From Ipomoea triloba (lineage: Eukaryota > Streptophyta > Magnoliopsida > Solanales > Convolvulaceae): DNA of 64,000 bases. The stretch spans positions 26,871,318 through 26,935,317 of the forward strand of contig NC_044919.1 of the NCBI RefSeq assembly GCF_003576645.1. The letters are read 5' to 3'. Position numbers and translations under genes: made by a program. The notes under the pieces are model-generated. The model was not told the origin of the DNA. It searched no databases and saw only the letters and a program-made list of their open reading frames with translations. Shown one piece after another: positions 47,402 through 59,404 of the stretch (its first letter is position 1; every line of letters begins with the position of its first letter).

Positions 47402-50400
47402 NCTGGGGAAATTCACTATCAGTTAGCCTGCCTCAAAATTGGTACAATAACAAATTCATGGGATTTGCATTCTGTGTGGTTTCTAACTTGATAACTTCTC
47501 CAACAAGTGGGAAATCTTGCAGTATAACTGAAAACTATGGACTTGATGTCAAAATCATTCCCACAACTCGTGATGGTCGTCGGTTATTTATTTTATCAAC
47601 TATGGGCTATAAGGGGGTTGAACATAACATGAAATCTGAACTCACTTGCATGTCCTATAAGTCATTTCATAGCTATTATAATCGTAATGAATGGTGTCAA
47701 ATTGAAGTTTCTGGTTATTCCAATTCGGTATACACTGGTATTGGAATGCGCCTTGTGTACGAGGATGATGTTAAAACCAGTGATGGACCGCTTATGATAC
47801 AAAATAACACGAAATATGATTATGTAACACCGGATGATGAGTTAATTCCTTTTTTGATCATAGATTGGTAGGTGACAGTCAACTTCTAGTTTTTTTTTTG
47901 TTTTTTGTTTTTTATTTTTTATTATTTTTTTTATCATAACTAGTATTTTCGCTCGTGCGTTGCACGAAATGACTTTGTTATAATATTTTAAAAATATTTA
48001 GATCGATATACAATTATATAAATTATAACATCGAATAATATTATATAGCGCAATTGATTAAATTGGTTGGATTGATTATGTTTTTTTTTAATGTTTTCTT
48101 TTGCTTGAATTAGAGCAAATAATTGTCTAATTACCCGTACGATTCACGGATAATTTTTTTTTATTTATTTAGATAATAAAATTAAAGAAATTATTAAAAT
48201 AATTTAATATTGAACATATACATTTATTTGATTATAAGATTAGTGCAAAAGTATTACTCAATTAATTGAATAATATATGACTTGTTTGTTTGATATTTAA
48301 TTTAACTTAAGTAATTATATTATTACAAAAATAGATATGGAAAAATGAGAAATAATTTAACTTTAATGATTACGGAGTATAAAAATAAATTCAACGATCA
48401 ATATTTAGCTTAATTACCATAATAATTATTAGGCAATTATTATTAGTCAATTACACTAAATTAATTATTTTTTGTTAACAGGAATATCAATTCATATATA
48501 CAAAAATTATTATTATTATATATTAAATATGTTCGACCTTCTGCAGTGTTTATGTCACACGTGTACTAATTAATTTGATCAACGACATCTAAAGTTGGTG
48601 AGAGGATTGCTCAACCTTCTAGTTAATAAGTATTAATTATTATGGAGTAGTATTTATTAATATAATTAATAATTAATATAATTAATTAATATTTAATTCA
48701 TATAATTATAATAATATAATTGCCGATTATATTTCTAATAAAATATTAATATATTCATTTCATTTTTCTTAATATTTTAATTTTCTTTTGAATATATTCA
48801 TTTCCTTTTTCTTTTATAAAAAGAATTATTGATTGTCATTCTTTTTTCCTTCATAATTTTTTTCCTAATATTTCATTTGTTGGTTACTAATTCTTTTGTA
48901 GCCCGGGAAAGCTATGCTATTTTCCAATGAAATATTAATATATTCATTTCGTTTTTCCTAATATTTCATTTCCTTTTATACATATTCATTTCATTTTTCC
49001 TTCATAAAAAGAATATTTAATTTGTTGGTTACTAATTTTTTTATATGGAAAGTTGTGTTATATTTCCAGTGAAATATTAATATATTCATTTCGTTTTTCC
49101 TAATATTTCATTTCCTTATAAATATATTCATTTCCGTTTTCCTTCATAAAAAATTAATATTCATTTCCATTCTTTTTTCTTTCATAATTTTTTCCTAATA
49201 TTTCATTTGGTGGTTACTAATTTGTTCGTAGAAAAAACTGTGTTATATTTCCAGTGAAATATTAATATGTTCATTTCGTTTTTCCTAATATTTCATTTCC
49301 TTTTTCCTTCACAAAAAGAATTAATATTATTTTACATTCCTTTTTCCTTTATATTTTTTTTTTCTAATCATTCATTTGGTGGTTACTAATTTTTTCGTAG
49401 GGAAAAGTTATGTTATATTTCCAGTGAAATATTAATATATTTATTTCATTTTTCATAATATTCTATTTTCTTTTGNCTGGGGAAATTCACTATCAGTTAG
49501 CCTGCCTCAAAATTGGTACAATAACAAATTCATGGGATTTGCATTCTGTGTGGTTTCTAACTTGATAACTTCTCCAACAAGTGGGAAATCTTGCAGTATA
49601 ACTGAAAACTATGGACTTGATGTCAAAATCATTCCCACAACTCGTGATGGTCGTCGGTTATTTATTTTATCAACTATGGGCTATAAGGGGGTTGAACATA
49701 ACATGAAATCTGAACTCACTTGCATGTCCTATAAGTCATTTCATAGCTATTATAATCGTAATGAATGGTGTCAAATTGAAGTTTCTGGTTATTCCAATTC
49801 GGTATACACTGGTATTGGAATGCGCCTTGTGTACGAGGATGATGTTAAAACCAGTGATGGACCGCTTATGATACAAAATAACACGAAATATGATTATGTA
49901 ACACCGGATGATGAGTTAATTCCTTTTTTGATCATAGATTGGTAGGTGACAGTCAACTTCTAGTTTTTTTTTTGTTTTTTGTTTTTTATTTTTTATTATT
50001 TTTTTTATCATAACTAGTATTTTCGCTCGTGCGTTGCACGAAATGACTTTGTTATAATATTTTAAAAATATTTAGATCGATATACAATTATATAAATTAT
50101 AACATCGAATAATATTATATAGCGCAATTGATTAAATTGGTTGGATTGATTATGTTTTTTTTTAATGTTTTCTTTTGCTTGAATTAGAGCAAATAATTGT
50201 CTAATTACCCGTACGATTCACGGATAATTTTTTTTTATTTATTTAGATAATAAAATTAAAGAAATTATTAAAATAATTTAATATTGAACATATACATTTA
50301 TTTGATTATAAGATTAGTGCAAAAGTATTACTCAATTAATTGAATAATATATGACTTGTTTGTTTGATATTTAATTTAACTTAAGTAATTATATTATTAC

Positions 50401-53027
50401 AAAAATAGATATGGAAAAATGAGAAATAATTTAACTTTAATGATTACGGAGTATAAAAATAAATTCAACGATCAATATTTAGCTTAATTACCATAATAAT
50501 TATTAGGCAATTATTATTAGTCAATTACACTAAATTAATTATTTTTTGTTAACAGGAATATCAATTCATATATACAAAAATTATTATTATTATATATTAA
50601 ATATGTTCGACCTTCTGCAGTGTTTATGTCACACGTGTACTAATTAATTTGATCAACGACATCTAAAGTTGGTGAGAGGATTGCTCAACCTTCTAGTTAA
50701 TAAGTATTAATTATTATGGAGTAGTATTTATTAATATAATTAATAATTAATATAATTAATTAATATTTAATTCATATAATTATAATAATATAATTGCCGA
50801 TTATATTTCTAATAAAATATTAATATATTCATTTCATTTTTCTTAATATTTTAATTTTCTTTTGAATATATTCATTTCCTTTTTCTTTTATAAAAAGAAT
50901 TATTGATTGTCATTCTTTTTTCCTTCATAATTTTTTTCCTAATATTTCATTTGTTGGTTACTAATTCTTTTGTAGCCCGGGAAAGCTATGCTATTTTCCA
51001 ATGAAATATTAATATATTCATTTCGTTTTTCCTAATATTTCATTTCCTTTTATACATATTCATTTCATTTTTCCTTCATAAAAAGAATATTTAATTTGTT
51101 GGTTACTAATTTTTTTATATGGAAAGTTGTGTTATATTTCCAGTGAAATATTAATATATTCATTTCGTTTTTCCTAATATTTCATTTCCTTATAAATATA
51201 TTCATTTCCGTTTTCCTTCATAAAAAATTAATATTCATTTCCATTCTTTTTTCTTTCATAATTTTTTCCTAATATTTCATTTGGTGGTTACTAATTTGTT
51301 CGTAGAAAAAACTGTGTTATATTTCCAGTGAAATATTAATATGTTCATTTCGTTTTTCCTAATATTTCATTTCCTTTTTCCTTCACAAAAAGAATTAATA
51401 TTATTTTACATTCCTTTTTCCTTTATATTTTTTTTTTCTAATCATTCATTTGGTGGTTACTAATTTTTTCGTAGGGAAAAGTTATGTTATATTTCCAGTG
51501 AAATATTAATATATTTATTTCATTTTTCATAATATTCTATTTTCTTTTGAGTATATTCATTTCCTTTTCGTTCATAAAAATTTAATATTAATTTCCATAT
51601 GATTAAAAAGTAATATACATATCACACCTTAGTTGTATTTGGTTTGCCCGCACGTACATTAACATAATATAGTAATATTTTTTTTAATATTATCATGAGA
51701 GGAATTTAATTATGTACATTAACATAATATAGTAATATTTTTTAATACTTTAATATACATCATATAGTAATTTGATTGTTGAATTTTTTTTTTAATATTA
51801 TCATGAGAGGAATTAATTGCGTACATTAACATAATATAGTAATATTTGAGAAAGAAGGAGAAAAGGTGAAGAAATGGAGGAAAGTGCTGGAGAATGTATC
51901 CAATTTGTCCGGTTAGAATCTTGACAATACTGAAAATGGGTAAACAATCTTAAACTCTAAACTCCATATCTACTATACTAATAAGAGCCAAAGAGAGTTA
52001 TATCTAAAATGAGTAGAAAAAATGGCGGTCAAATTATTTAATTAAATGGATGGTTCAGATGAATTATTTAATCAAATAGATGGTTAAGATAATTCAGATT
52101 AATATTATTAATAGAGATTACCTAATTTAACCTTACTTTTATGATTATCCGTTAAGTTTTCCGTTAAATATTATCTTCTCCGTTTATATTCCGTTAACTT
52201 TTAACTTACCCACTAATTTCTATAAGAAAGGTCTTAGGTTCGAACCTCATCTCAATCAAATTTGACATAATTAAGTTTTTCACTCTATTTTACTTTTATT
52301 AAATTAAATAAATTAGTAGCTACAACAAAAAATGATACATATGTATTTCTTTAATTTTTAATTCATTAGTTATATTGTCTTTATTTTCTCTCATGCAAAG
52401 ATTATATTCTTTACATTCAAATTTATCAATTGATATTCATTACATTGTCCATTATCTTATACAATATCTTGTAATTAAATATCAAAGTTATAGTACAAAA
52501 TAATGTTATATATTTATTTACCAAGTATTTTATTAATACTATGAAAAAAAATTTAAAATAATTTGAAGCTAATTATATTAACTACTTGGGGATTGGTTGA
52601 CAAAGAGAGTACTCAAATAATAACCCAACAAATTGAACCGGAATCATTCTATTTTACTCTTATTGAATTAAATAAATTAGTAGTTACACCAAATAGTAAA
52701 GATGAAGACAATGACAATGTTACTCAAAAGAGAATTAAGAATACTTAGAAAAATTCAAATTAAAAGTAGTATTTATTTAGACTATCATTTTTAGACCAAA
52801 TATTTAGACTATCAATTTTACAAGGTTGCAAACATTTATTTTAGTAATAATTATAATGAATTTTCTATATTATCTTGGATTCATATACTTTGAGTTAGAT
52901 ATTTAAATAAAAAAATTCGATATTCAATTACACATGTATAAACTTCTCCTATATATAATCTTGCATTGATATACTTTCAAATATTTATTTAAATATAAAC
53001 ATTGGGCATTAACCCATTCGCGCAATA

Positions 53028-53067
<40 letters not shown>

Positions 53068-53321
53068 CATGTTCAGGTGTGGCCGTGCCTTTCCGTGCGG
53101 CCGTGCGGTTCAAACCACTCAATGTTACGAAATACACCACTCAATGTTAAGAAACACACCACACAAATATGCACTGTGGTGTGTTTCTTAACATTGTGGT
53201 GTGTTTCATTGTATTTCATTGTGGTGTGTTTCTTAACATTGAGTGGTGTATTTCGTAACAATGAGTGGTGTGTGTGATCGCACGGCCGCACAGGAGAGCA
53301 CCGGCCGCATTTGAACCAAAA

Positions 53322-53384
<63 letters not shown>

Positions 53385-56300
53385 GAAACTGGTTGCACCC
53401 AAAGTAGTACGGAGTATTAAAATGAATCAAAATCATTGATTTTTGGGTAATTAAGGAAAGGATTAAATTATATAGGCAAATGTTGCATCCAAACCACCAC
53501 CACCACCACACCACAGCACCCACCAGTCCACCACTACTACCACCAACACAGCAACACTAACACTACCACCGCAACTTCTTCTTCTTATTATTATTATTAT
53601 CATTATTATTATTATTATTATTACTAGTATTTTCACCCGTGCGTTGCACGGATTGGATTTGTTATAATATTTTAAGAAAATATTTGAATCGATATACAAT
53701 TATATAAATTATAACATCGAATATGAGTATCAATAAGTGTATAAATGCAATTATAGTATGAGTCTTCCTTGCATGCAACAAGTATCACAAAAATTCAGTG
53801 TTCTAGAATTGTATTACGAATAAGAACGTAGGGAAGAATATATTTTATTAGGTACTCTATTTTAATTTACAATTGTATTAGGGATAAGAATTGTATTACC
53901 ATATTTTACAATATTACGCACACCAAAATATTATAGTTCTGTTTTGGGCGGGAAGTTAAAACTGAGGATATTGTTTTTATTAATAGTATAGATTGCATTG
54001 CAGAGAAATATATATACTGAATTATTACCATTAGTAATTCTAGTCTAGAATTGTACTACGAATAGGAACGTAGGGAAGAATATATATTTTATTAGGAATT
54101 CTATTTTAATTTACAATTGTATTAGGGATAGGAATTGTATTACCATATTTTACAATATTACGCAAACCATAATATTAGGAATTCTATTTTAATTTACAAT
54201 TGTATTAGGGATAGGAATTGTATTACCATATTTTACAATATTACGCAAACCATAATATTATAGGTCTATTTTGGGCGGGAAATTAAAACTGAGGATATTG
54301 TTTTTATTAATAGTATAGATAGATTGCATCGCAGAGAAATATATATACTGAATTATTACCATTAATAATTCTAGTCTAGAATTGTATTACGAATATGACC
54401 GTTGGGAAGAATATATATTTTATTAGGAATTCTATTTTAATTTGCAATTGTATTAGGGATAGGAATCGTATTACCATATTTACAATATTACGCAAAGCAT
54501 AATATTATAGGTCTGTTTTGGGCAGGAAGTCAAAACTGAGGATATTGTTTTTATTAATAGTATAGATTGCATTGCAGAGAAATATATATACTGAATTATT
54601 ACCATTAGTAATTCAAATCTAGAATTATATTACGAATAGGAACGTAGGGAATAATATATTTTATTAGGAATTCTATTTTAATTTACAATTGTATTAGGGA
54701 TAGGAATTGTATTAGCATATTTTACAATATTACCCAAACCGTAATATTATAGGTCTGTTTTGGGCGAGAAGTTAAAACTGAGGATATTGTTGTTATTAAT
54801 AGTATAGATTGCATTGCAGAGAAATATATATATACTGAATTATTACCATTAGTAATTCTAGTCTAGAATTGTATTACGAATAGGAACGTAGGGAATAATA
54901 TATTTTATTAGGAATTCTATTTTAATTTACAATTGTATTAGGGATAGGAATTGTATTAGCATATTTTACAATATTACGCAAACCGTAATATTATAGGTCT
55001 GTTTTGGGCGAGAAGTTAAAACTGAGGATATTGTTTTTATTAATAGTATAGATAGTATAGGTTGCATTGCAGAGAAATATATATATTGAATTATTACCAT
55101 TAGTAATTCTACTCTAGAATTGTATTACGAATAAGAACGTAGGGAAGAATATATTTTATTAGGAACTCTATTTTAATTTACAATTGTATTAGGGATAGGA
55201 ATTGTATTACCATATTTTACAATATTACGCAAACCATAATATTATAGGTCTGTTTTGGGCGGGAAGTTAAAACTGAGGATATTGTTGTTATTAATAGTAT
55301 AGATTGCATTGCAGAGAAATATATATACTGAATTATTACCATTAGTAATTCTAGTCTATAATTGTATTACGAATAGGACCGTTGGGAAGAATATATATTT
55401 TATTAGGAATTCTATTTTAATTTACAATTGTATTAGAGATAGGAATTATATTACCATATTTTATAATATTACGCAAACCATAATATTATAGGTCTGTTTT
55501 GGGCGGGAAGTTAAAACTGAGGATATTGTTTTTATTAATAGTATAGATTATTATTATTATTATTATTGCAAATAATATGTTTATTTTTTGAAAAATGAAT
55601 CAAACAAAAAAAATCAATTTATTAACATTCAGTCGGAAAAAGATAATTTGTAAAACTTCATCCAAACACTAAAAATTAAAATATTTTACGAAAAATATGT
55701 CATTTTTGAAAATCATTTTCAGAAAAATATTTTTCAATTTTCAAACGGATCCTAAATCAAAAATCGATTCGAGCTTATCAAGTCATGTTTTCAATATGCA
55801 AACTGAACTAAGAAGACAAGTTAGACAATGACTTTTTCCATATGATATTACTGTGGATAAATGTTTTTGAACTTTACCCACATGAAGTTGCATGCTTAAT
55901 TAACTTATGTTTAGAGGTGAAGCCATCCAACTGAAAACGTGCATTAATTTGTATCTTTAGTTTATGACTTGTACTTGCTGTGTTTTATTATTGTGACATA
56001 TATAGGCATGAAGCAAAGTTCATCCAGAAAATTGTTGAAGATATCATTACTAAATTGGGTTCGACAAGGTCAATTGATGATCCAAAACTGGTTGGGATAG
56101 AGCCTCGTATGCAGAAACTGTATCGATTGATAGGCTTGGAGTCTAATGAGGTTCGCTTTGTTGGAATACATGGGATGAGCGGGATTGGAAAGACAACTAT
56201 TGCTAGAGCCCTTTATGATCAGATCTCAAAAAAATTCGAAGGTTGTAGTTTTATTCATGAAGTTAGAAGCGAGTCGGGCAAACATGGTGTGGTGCACTTG

Positions 56301-59300
56301 CAACAGAAACTTCTATCTCAGATTCTTTCAGTAAAAGATTTGAAAATAGACAATGTGTTTGAAGGAAAAGTGATGATACAGCAAAGGCTGCGTTGCAAAA
56401 GAGTGCTTATTGTTCTTGATGATGTCGATCACAGGGATCAATTGGAGACATTGGTAGGAAACAGCGATTGGTTTGGTGCTGGAAGTAGAATCATCATAAC
56501 AACCAAGGATAAGCACTTGCTTATTAGCCACAAAGTGAACATTATGAAATACTATAAAATGAGTGTGCTAGAGGAAGCTGAAAGCTTTCAACTCTTTAGG
56601 CAGCATGCATTTAATAAACAGCTGCAGTTGCTGCCTACCAAGGAATTTGAGGAGGTCGAAGCTCAAGTGGTACATTATGCTGGAGGCCTTCCTTTGGCTC
56701 TTAAAGTTTTTGGCTCCCTCCTATGCGGCAGAGATATTGATGAATGGAGAAGTGAAGTTGCCCGGCTTAAGGAAATCCCAGAAGATGAGATTTTAGAGAA
56801 ACTTAAATTAAGTTTCATTGGTCTCAACAAAAATACACAAAGGGTTTTCTTAGACATTGCATGCTTCTTTAATGGGAAGAAGAGAACATCCATAACAAGA
56901 ATACTTGATAGTTTCAACTTCCACTCTGACATCGGCATAAACATTCTCAGAGAAAAATGTTTGATAACTATTTCAAAAGGTCGCATTTTGATGCACCAAT
57001 TAATACAGGAAATGGGGTGGTCTATTGTTCGCCAAGAAGCTTCAGATGATCCAAAAAGATATAGCAGGTTGTGGCTACCTCAGGATATTTCGAAACTACT
57101 TACAGGAAGTGAGGTATGTATGTTAACAGCAGATCAGATAGATTATGCTGCCATGCATCAATTGAATCCCTTATTTCAATTTATAGAATTCATTTTTAGG
57201 AATTTGTTTTCTTGTGAAATATTATATTGTCAGGGTACAGAAAACATCCAAGGTATAGCATTCAACTTGCCAGTTGTAACAGATGTGAAAGTTAGTAGTG
57301 AGGCCTTCACACACATGACCAAGCTAAGACTTCTCAAATTTCACAATGTAAATGCTTCTCAGGCTCCTAATTTTCTTCCTGGCGAGTTAAGGTGGCTAGA
57401 TTGGCACGGATATCCTTCAAAAAGTTTGCCTGCTACTTTCCAGGGACAAAAACTTGTTTCTCTTAAAATGCAATATAGCCGTGTCATACAACTTTGGAAA
57501 GGATTCAAGGTTTATCTATCTAACTATTTATTTGTTATTTGTCTTTGATCTCCTTTTTGCTTTTATTCGATCATATCATGGAGTTGAGGATTCTTAATTA
57601 TTTTTCTTTTACTTGTACATATAGGTCCTGAACAATTTGAAATTCATGAATCTGAGCCACTCTCAGAAACTAATTAGGACTCCAGATTTCACAGGAATCC
57701 CAAATCTTGAAACATTGATTCTAAAACAGTGTACAAGTTTGGTAGAGATCCATGCTTCTGTTGGATTTCTGAAGAACCTTGTTTCACTTATCCTTAAGGA
57801 CTGTGTAAATCTGAAGAGGCTTCCTGAAAGCATTCATTTCGAAAAGCTTGAGATAATGATCCTTTCAGGCTGCTTCAAACTTGAAAATTTTCCAAAAATT
57901 GCAGGTCCCATGGCTTGCTTGTTAGAAGTACATGCTGAGGCTACTGCTATAAGAGAAGTGCCATCATCTATCGAGTGCCTCACAAACCTGAGGTTAATAG
58001 ATGTAAGCAATTGCAAGCATCTTGTGAGCCTTCCAAGTAGCATTTGTAGATTGAAAGGTCTGAAAGCTGTGATTCTCTCTAGTTGTTCCAAGTTTGAGAA
58101 ATTACCAGATGAATTGGGAGAAATGGAATGCTTAGAAGAGCTGTACTGTGACAAGACAGCGATCCAAGAGCTACCATCCTCCATTTCACTTCTCAAGAAA
58201 CTCAAGATTTTATCATTTCGTGGATGCAAATCGACCTCTAGCTTTGATTCTCCATTACAAAAGAGTTGTTCGTTCTTCCTCTCTAGGCTGCTGCCAGCAG
58301 GAGGTTTTCAAGATATCAAGGCTTCACCGTTGCCTACTCTATCTGGTTTATCTTCACTGGAAAAGCTGGATCTTAGTGATTGTAGTATGCTAGATGGAGG
58401 CATTATTCTTGGTGATCTTAGAGAGTTGCAGTGTTTGAAAGTATTGAATCTTAGCAACAACAAGTTCGATTGTATCCCAACTGAATCCTTTGTCGGCCTC
58501 ACTCGACTTAAGCAACTTCATCTAGTGGGATGTGGGAGGCTTGAAACTTTGCCAGAGCTTCCATCTAGTATAATAGAGGTTTATGCAGATGAATGCCCCA
58601 GCTTAGAAGGCCGCAGCATAGATTCATTGACTAAATACCCAAAGTTGGGTCAAGTTTCATTCACTAAATGTGATCAACTACTTGAGGATCCACGTTATGG
58701 TCACATAGTTGATGCAATATGGCAACACCTGCTCAAGGTACGTAACTCATTACAATCCATGCATCCTTATCATGCATAAATAATTCAAGCTAGCTAGCAT
58801 TTTTAAATTTCACACATACAAATTAAATTATTAATTGTACATACTGTGGGTGTCACAGGGACTATCAAATAACCCAAATCGTAGCATTTGTGTCTACTTT
58901 CCAGGCATGGTGTTTCCTGAGTGGTTTACGTATAAGAACTGGGGAAATTCACTATCAGTTAGCCTGCCTCAAAATTGGTACAATAACAAATTCATGGGAT
59001 TTGCATTCTGTGTGGTTTCTAACTTGATAACTACTCCAACAAGTGGGAAATCTTGCAGTATAACTAAAAACTATGGACTTAATGTCAAAATCATTCCCAC
59101 AGCTCGTGATGGTCGTCAGTCATCTTTTACATCAACTATGGGTACAGAGAATATGAAATCTGAGCTGACTTGCCTGTCCTATAAGTCATTTCATAGCTAT
59201 TATAATCATAATGAATGGTGTCAAATTGAAGTTTCTGGTTATTCAGATTCGGTATACACTGGTATTGGAATGCGCCTTGTGTACGAGGATGATGTTAAAA

Positions 59301-59404
59301 CCAGTGATGTACCGCTGATGATACAAAATAACATTATCTCCACCAAGTATGATGATGTAGTAAGGAGTTATGTTTCACACTTTTTTTTAAAACTTTCTTT
59401 CTAA
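46568..59404 (+). CDS. TNL resistance gene 2 (TIR-NBS-LRR), 1177 codons if joined
   Basis: Exons 46568-47058, 56006-57113, 57234-57509, 57625-58737 and 58859-59404, all with GT-AG sites and compatible phases. TIR residues 13-160, with Glu88 in WCLEEVVKI at the NADase glutamate position; NBS 165-533 with P-loop GMSGIGKTT (Lys226), VLIVLDDVDH, GSRIIITTKD, GLPLALKVFGS; then WLDWHGYPSKSLP, an LRR exon (626-996) and a C-terminal C-JID-type domain (FPGMVFPEWFTYKNWG). TNLs recognise pathogen effectors and trigger cell death through EDS1. The MHD motif reads MHQ (493-495), as in gene 1. The start MEQPSF is preferred over an upstream in-frame ATG (46490) because gene 1 shares it and sequence before it is less conserved. 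Caveat: intron 1 (47059-56005) crosses two Ns, so exon 1 may belong to another gene. Confidence 0.8.
47403..47871 (+). pseudogene. C-terminal exon fragment of a third TNL (copy a)
   Basis: Begins directly after the N at 47402, in the middle of the last exon (WGNSLSVSLPQNWYNNKFMGF...), and ends ...IPFLIIDW with TAG. It is close to exon 5 of gene 2 but with a different C-terminus, so it is a separate paralogue. Its upstream exons are absent because a contig starts here. Confidence 0.8.
47940..48110 (-). mobile_element. Helitron 3' end, minus strand
   Basis: Reverse complement: hairpin cgtgcaacgcacg, then CTAG at 47940-47943, preceded inwards by the same 3' region as at 53624. The segment inward is AT-rich and no 5' end was recognised. 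Repeated at 50014 by the assembly duplication. Confidence 0.65.
48760..49475. repeat. AT-rich degenerate tandem repeats
   Basis: gaaatattaatatattcatttc, tttttcctaatatttcattt and ggttactaatt words recur about five times at roughly 120-170-base spacing. No gene. The same array appears at 50834-51549 in the duplicate copy and continues to about 51590. Confidence 0.7.
49477..49945 (+). pseudogene. C-terminal exon fragment of a third TNL (copy b)
   Basis: Same sequence as 47403-47871. It too begins exactly at an N, so the missing 5' part is an assembly limit, not necessarily a genomic truncation. Confidence 0.8.
50014..50184 (-). mobile_element. Helitron 3' end, minus strand (duplicate of 47940)
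   Basis: CTAG at 50014-50017 with the cgtgcgttgcacg palindrome. Duplicate of the feature at 47940. Confidence 0.6.
51655..51846. repeat. Three copies of tacattaacataatatagtaat
   Basis: The word starts near 51656, 51715 and 51824. The first and second copies are followed by poly-T, and tattatcatgagaggaatt recurs between them. The last copy runs directly into the TIR fragment. Confidence 0.75.
51847..51968 (+). pseudogene. Exon 1 3'-end fragment of a TNL with its intron start
   Basis: Matches 46970-47091 almost exactly (gagaaagaaggagaaaaggtg, then the GGTAAA donor and intron start). One substitution makes TAG in place of the conserved tryptophan of SGW. The 5' part is missing. Homology stops exactly at the 5' TC of the Helitron at 51969. 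Confidence 0.85.
51969..53022 (+). mobile_element. Helitron inserted in a TNL intron fragment
   Basis: 5' end TCTACTATACTAATAAGAGC preceded by A. The 3' side ends in a degraded hairpin (cgcgcaatacgc, about 53009-53020) running into a TA tract instead of CTAG. The paralogous unfilled site is at about 47086-47091 (ccatatggga), so the insertion went between A and T as Helitrons do. A 61-codon frame (52563-52748) is not convincing. Confidence 0.75.
53031..53063. repeat. (TA)n microsatellite
   Basis: A TA run between the Helitron remnant and the fold-back element. Confidence 0.9.
53064..53322. mobile_element. 259-bp fold-back element
   Basis: Two arms, 53111-53162 and 53221-53272, are nearly perfect reverse complements (for example tgttacgaaatacaccactc), with outer GC-rich inverted parts (gtgcggccgtgcg / cgcacggccgcac). 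It lies between TA tracts. A transcript would form a long hairpin. The short frames on both strands are artefacts of the arms. Confidence 0.8.
53323..53385. repeat. (TA)n(GA)n microsatellite
   Basis: About 40 bases of TA followed by about 20 bases of AG. From here to 53580 there is only a CCA-rich low-complexity stretch (53492-53575) and a TTA tract. Confidence 0.9.
53624..55547 (-). mobile_element. Helitron with one 3' end and seven tandem 5' termini
   Basis: On the minus strand the 3' end is the hairpin ccgtgcaacgcacgg plus CTAG (53624-53627). The outermost 5' end is TCTATACTATTAATAAAAAC, beginning at 55547. Six further copies of the 5' terminus (with its tcctcagttttaac stretch) end near 53992, 54319, 54566, 54808, 55052 and 55303, spaced 242-251 bases except the first interval, which contains an 83-base internal duplication (54091-54173, 54174-54256). 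The flanks are (TTA)n on both sides and the insertion is between A and T. No coding capacity. Confidence 0.8.
55549..56005. other. Remainder of TNL gene 2 intron 1
   Basis: AT-rich. From about 55790 it matches, in inverse orientation, the region upstream of exon 2 in gene 1 (for example cttatgtttagaggtgaagcc), ending at the acceptor ATATAG|GCATGAAG. Confidence 0.6.

Larger units (their letters stand above)
47403..49475. repeat. First copy of an exact 2,073-bp duplication bounded by Ns
   Basis: 47403-49475 reads identical to 49477-51549. The block begins after one N and ends before the next, so it looks like a redundant contig wholly contained in the following one. Confidence 0.9.
49477..51549. 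repeat. Second copy of the 2,073-bp duplication
   Basis: Identical to 47403-49475, but continuing without a break into unique sequence at 51550. This is probably the copy to retain. Confidence 0.9.

Noticed and set aside
47458..49945. Two separate 137-codon genes
   Set aside because: They are identical copies flanked by Ns and are the tail of one TNL exon in a duplicated contig.
52225..52245. tRNA gene suggested by ggttcgaacc
   Set aside because: Only a B-box-like word is present. No acceptor stem, D-arm or anticodon arm could be folded around it.
53073..53402. Short proteins on both strands
   Set aside because: They are artefacts of the fold-back arms and the TA/GA tracts.
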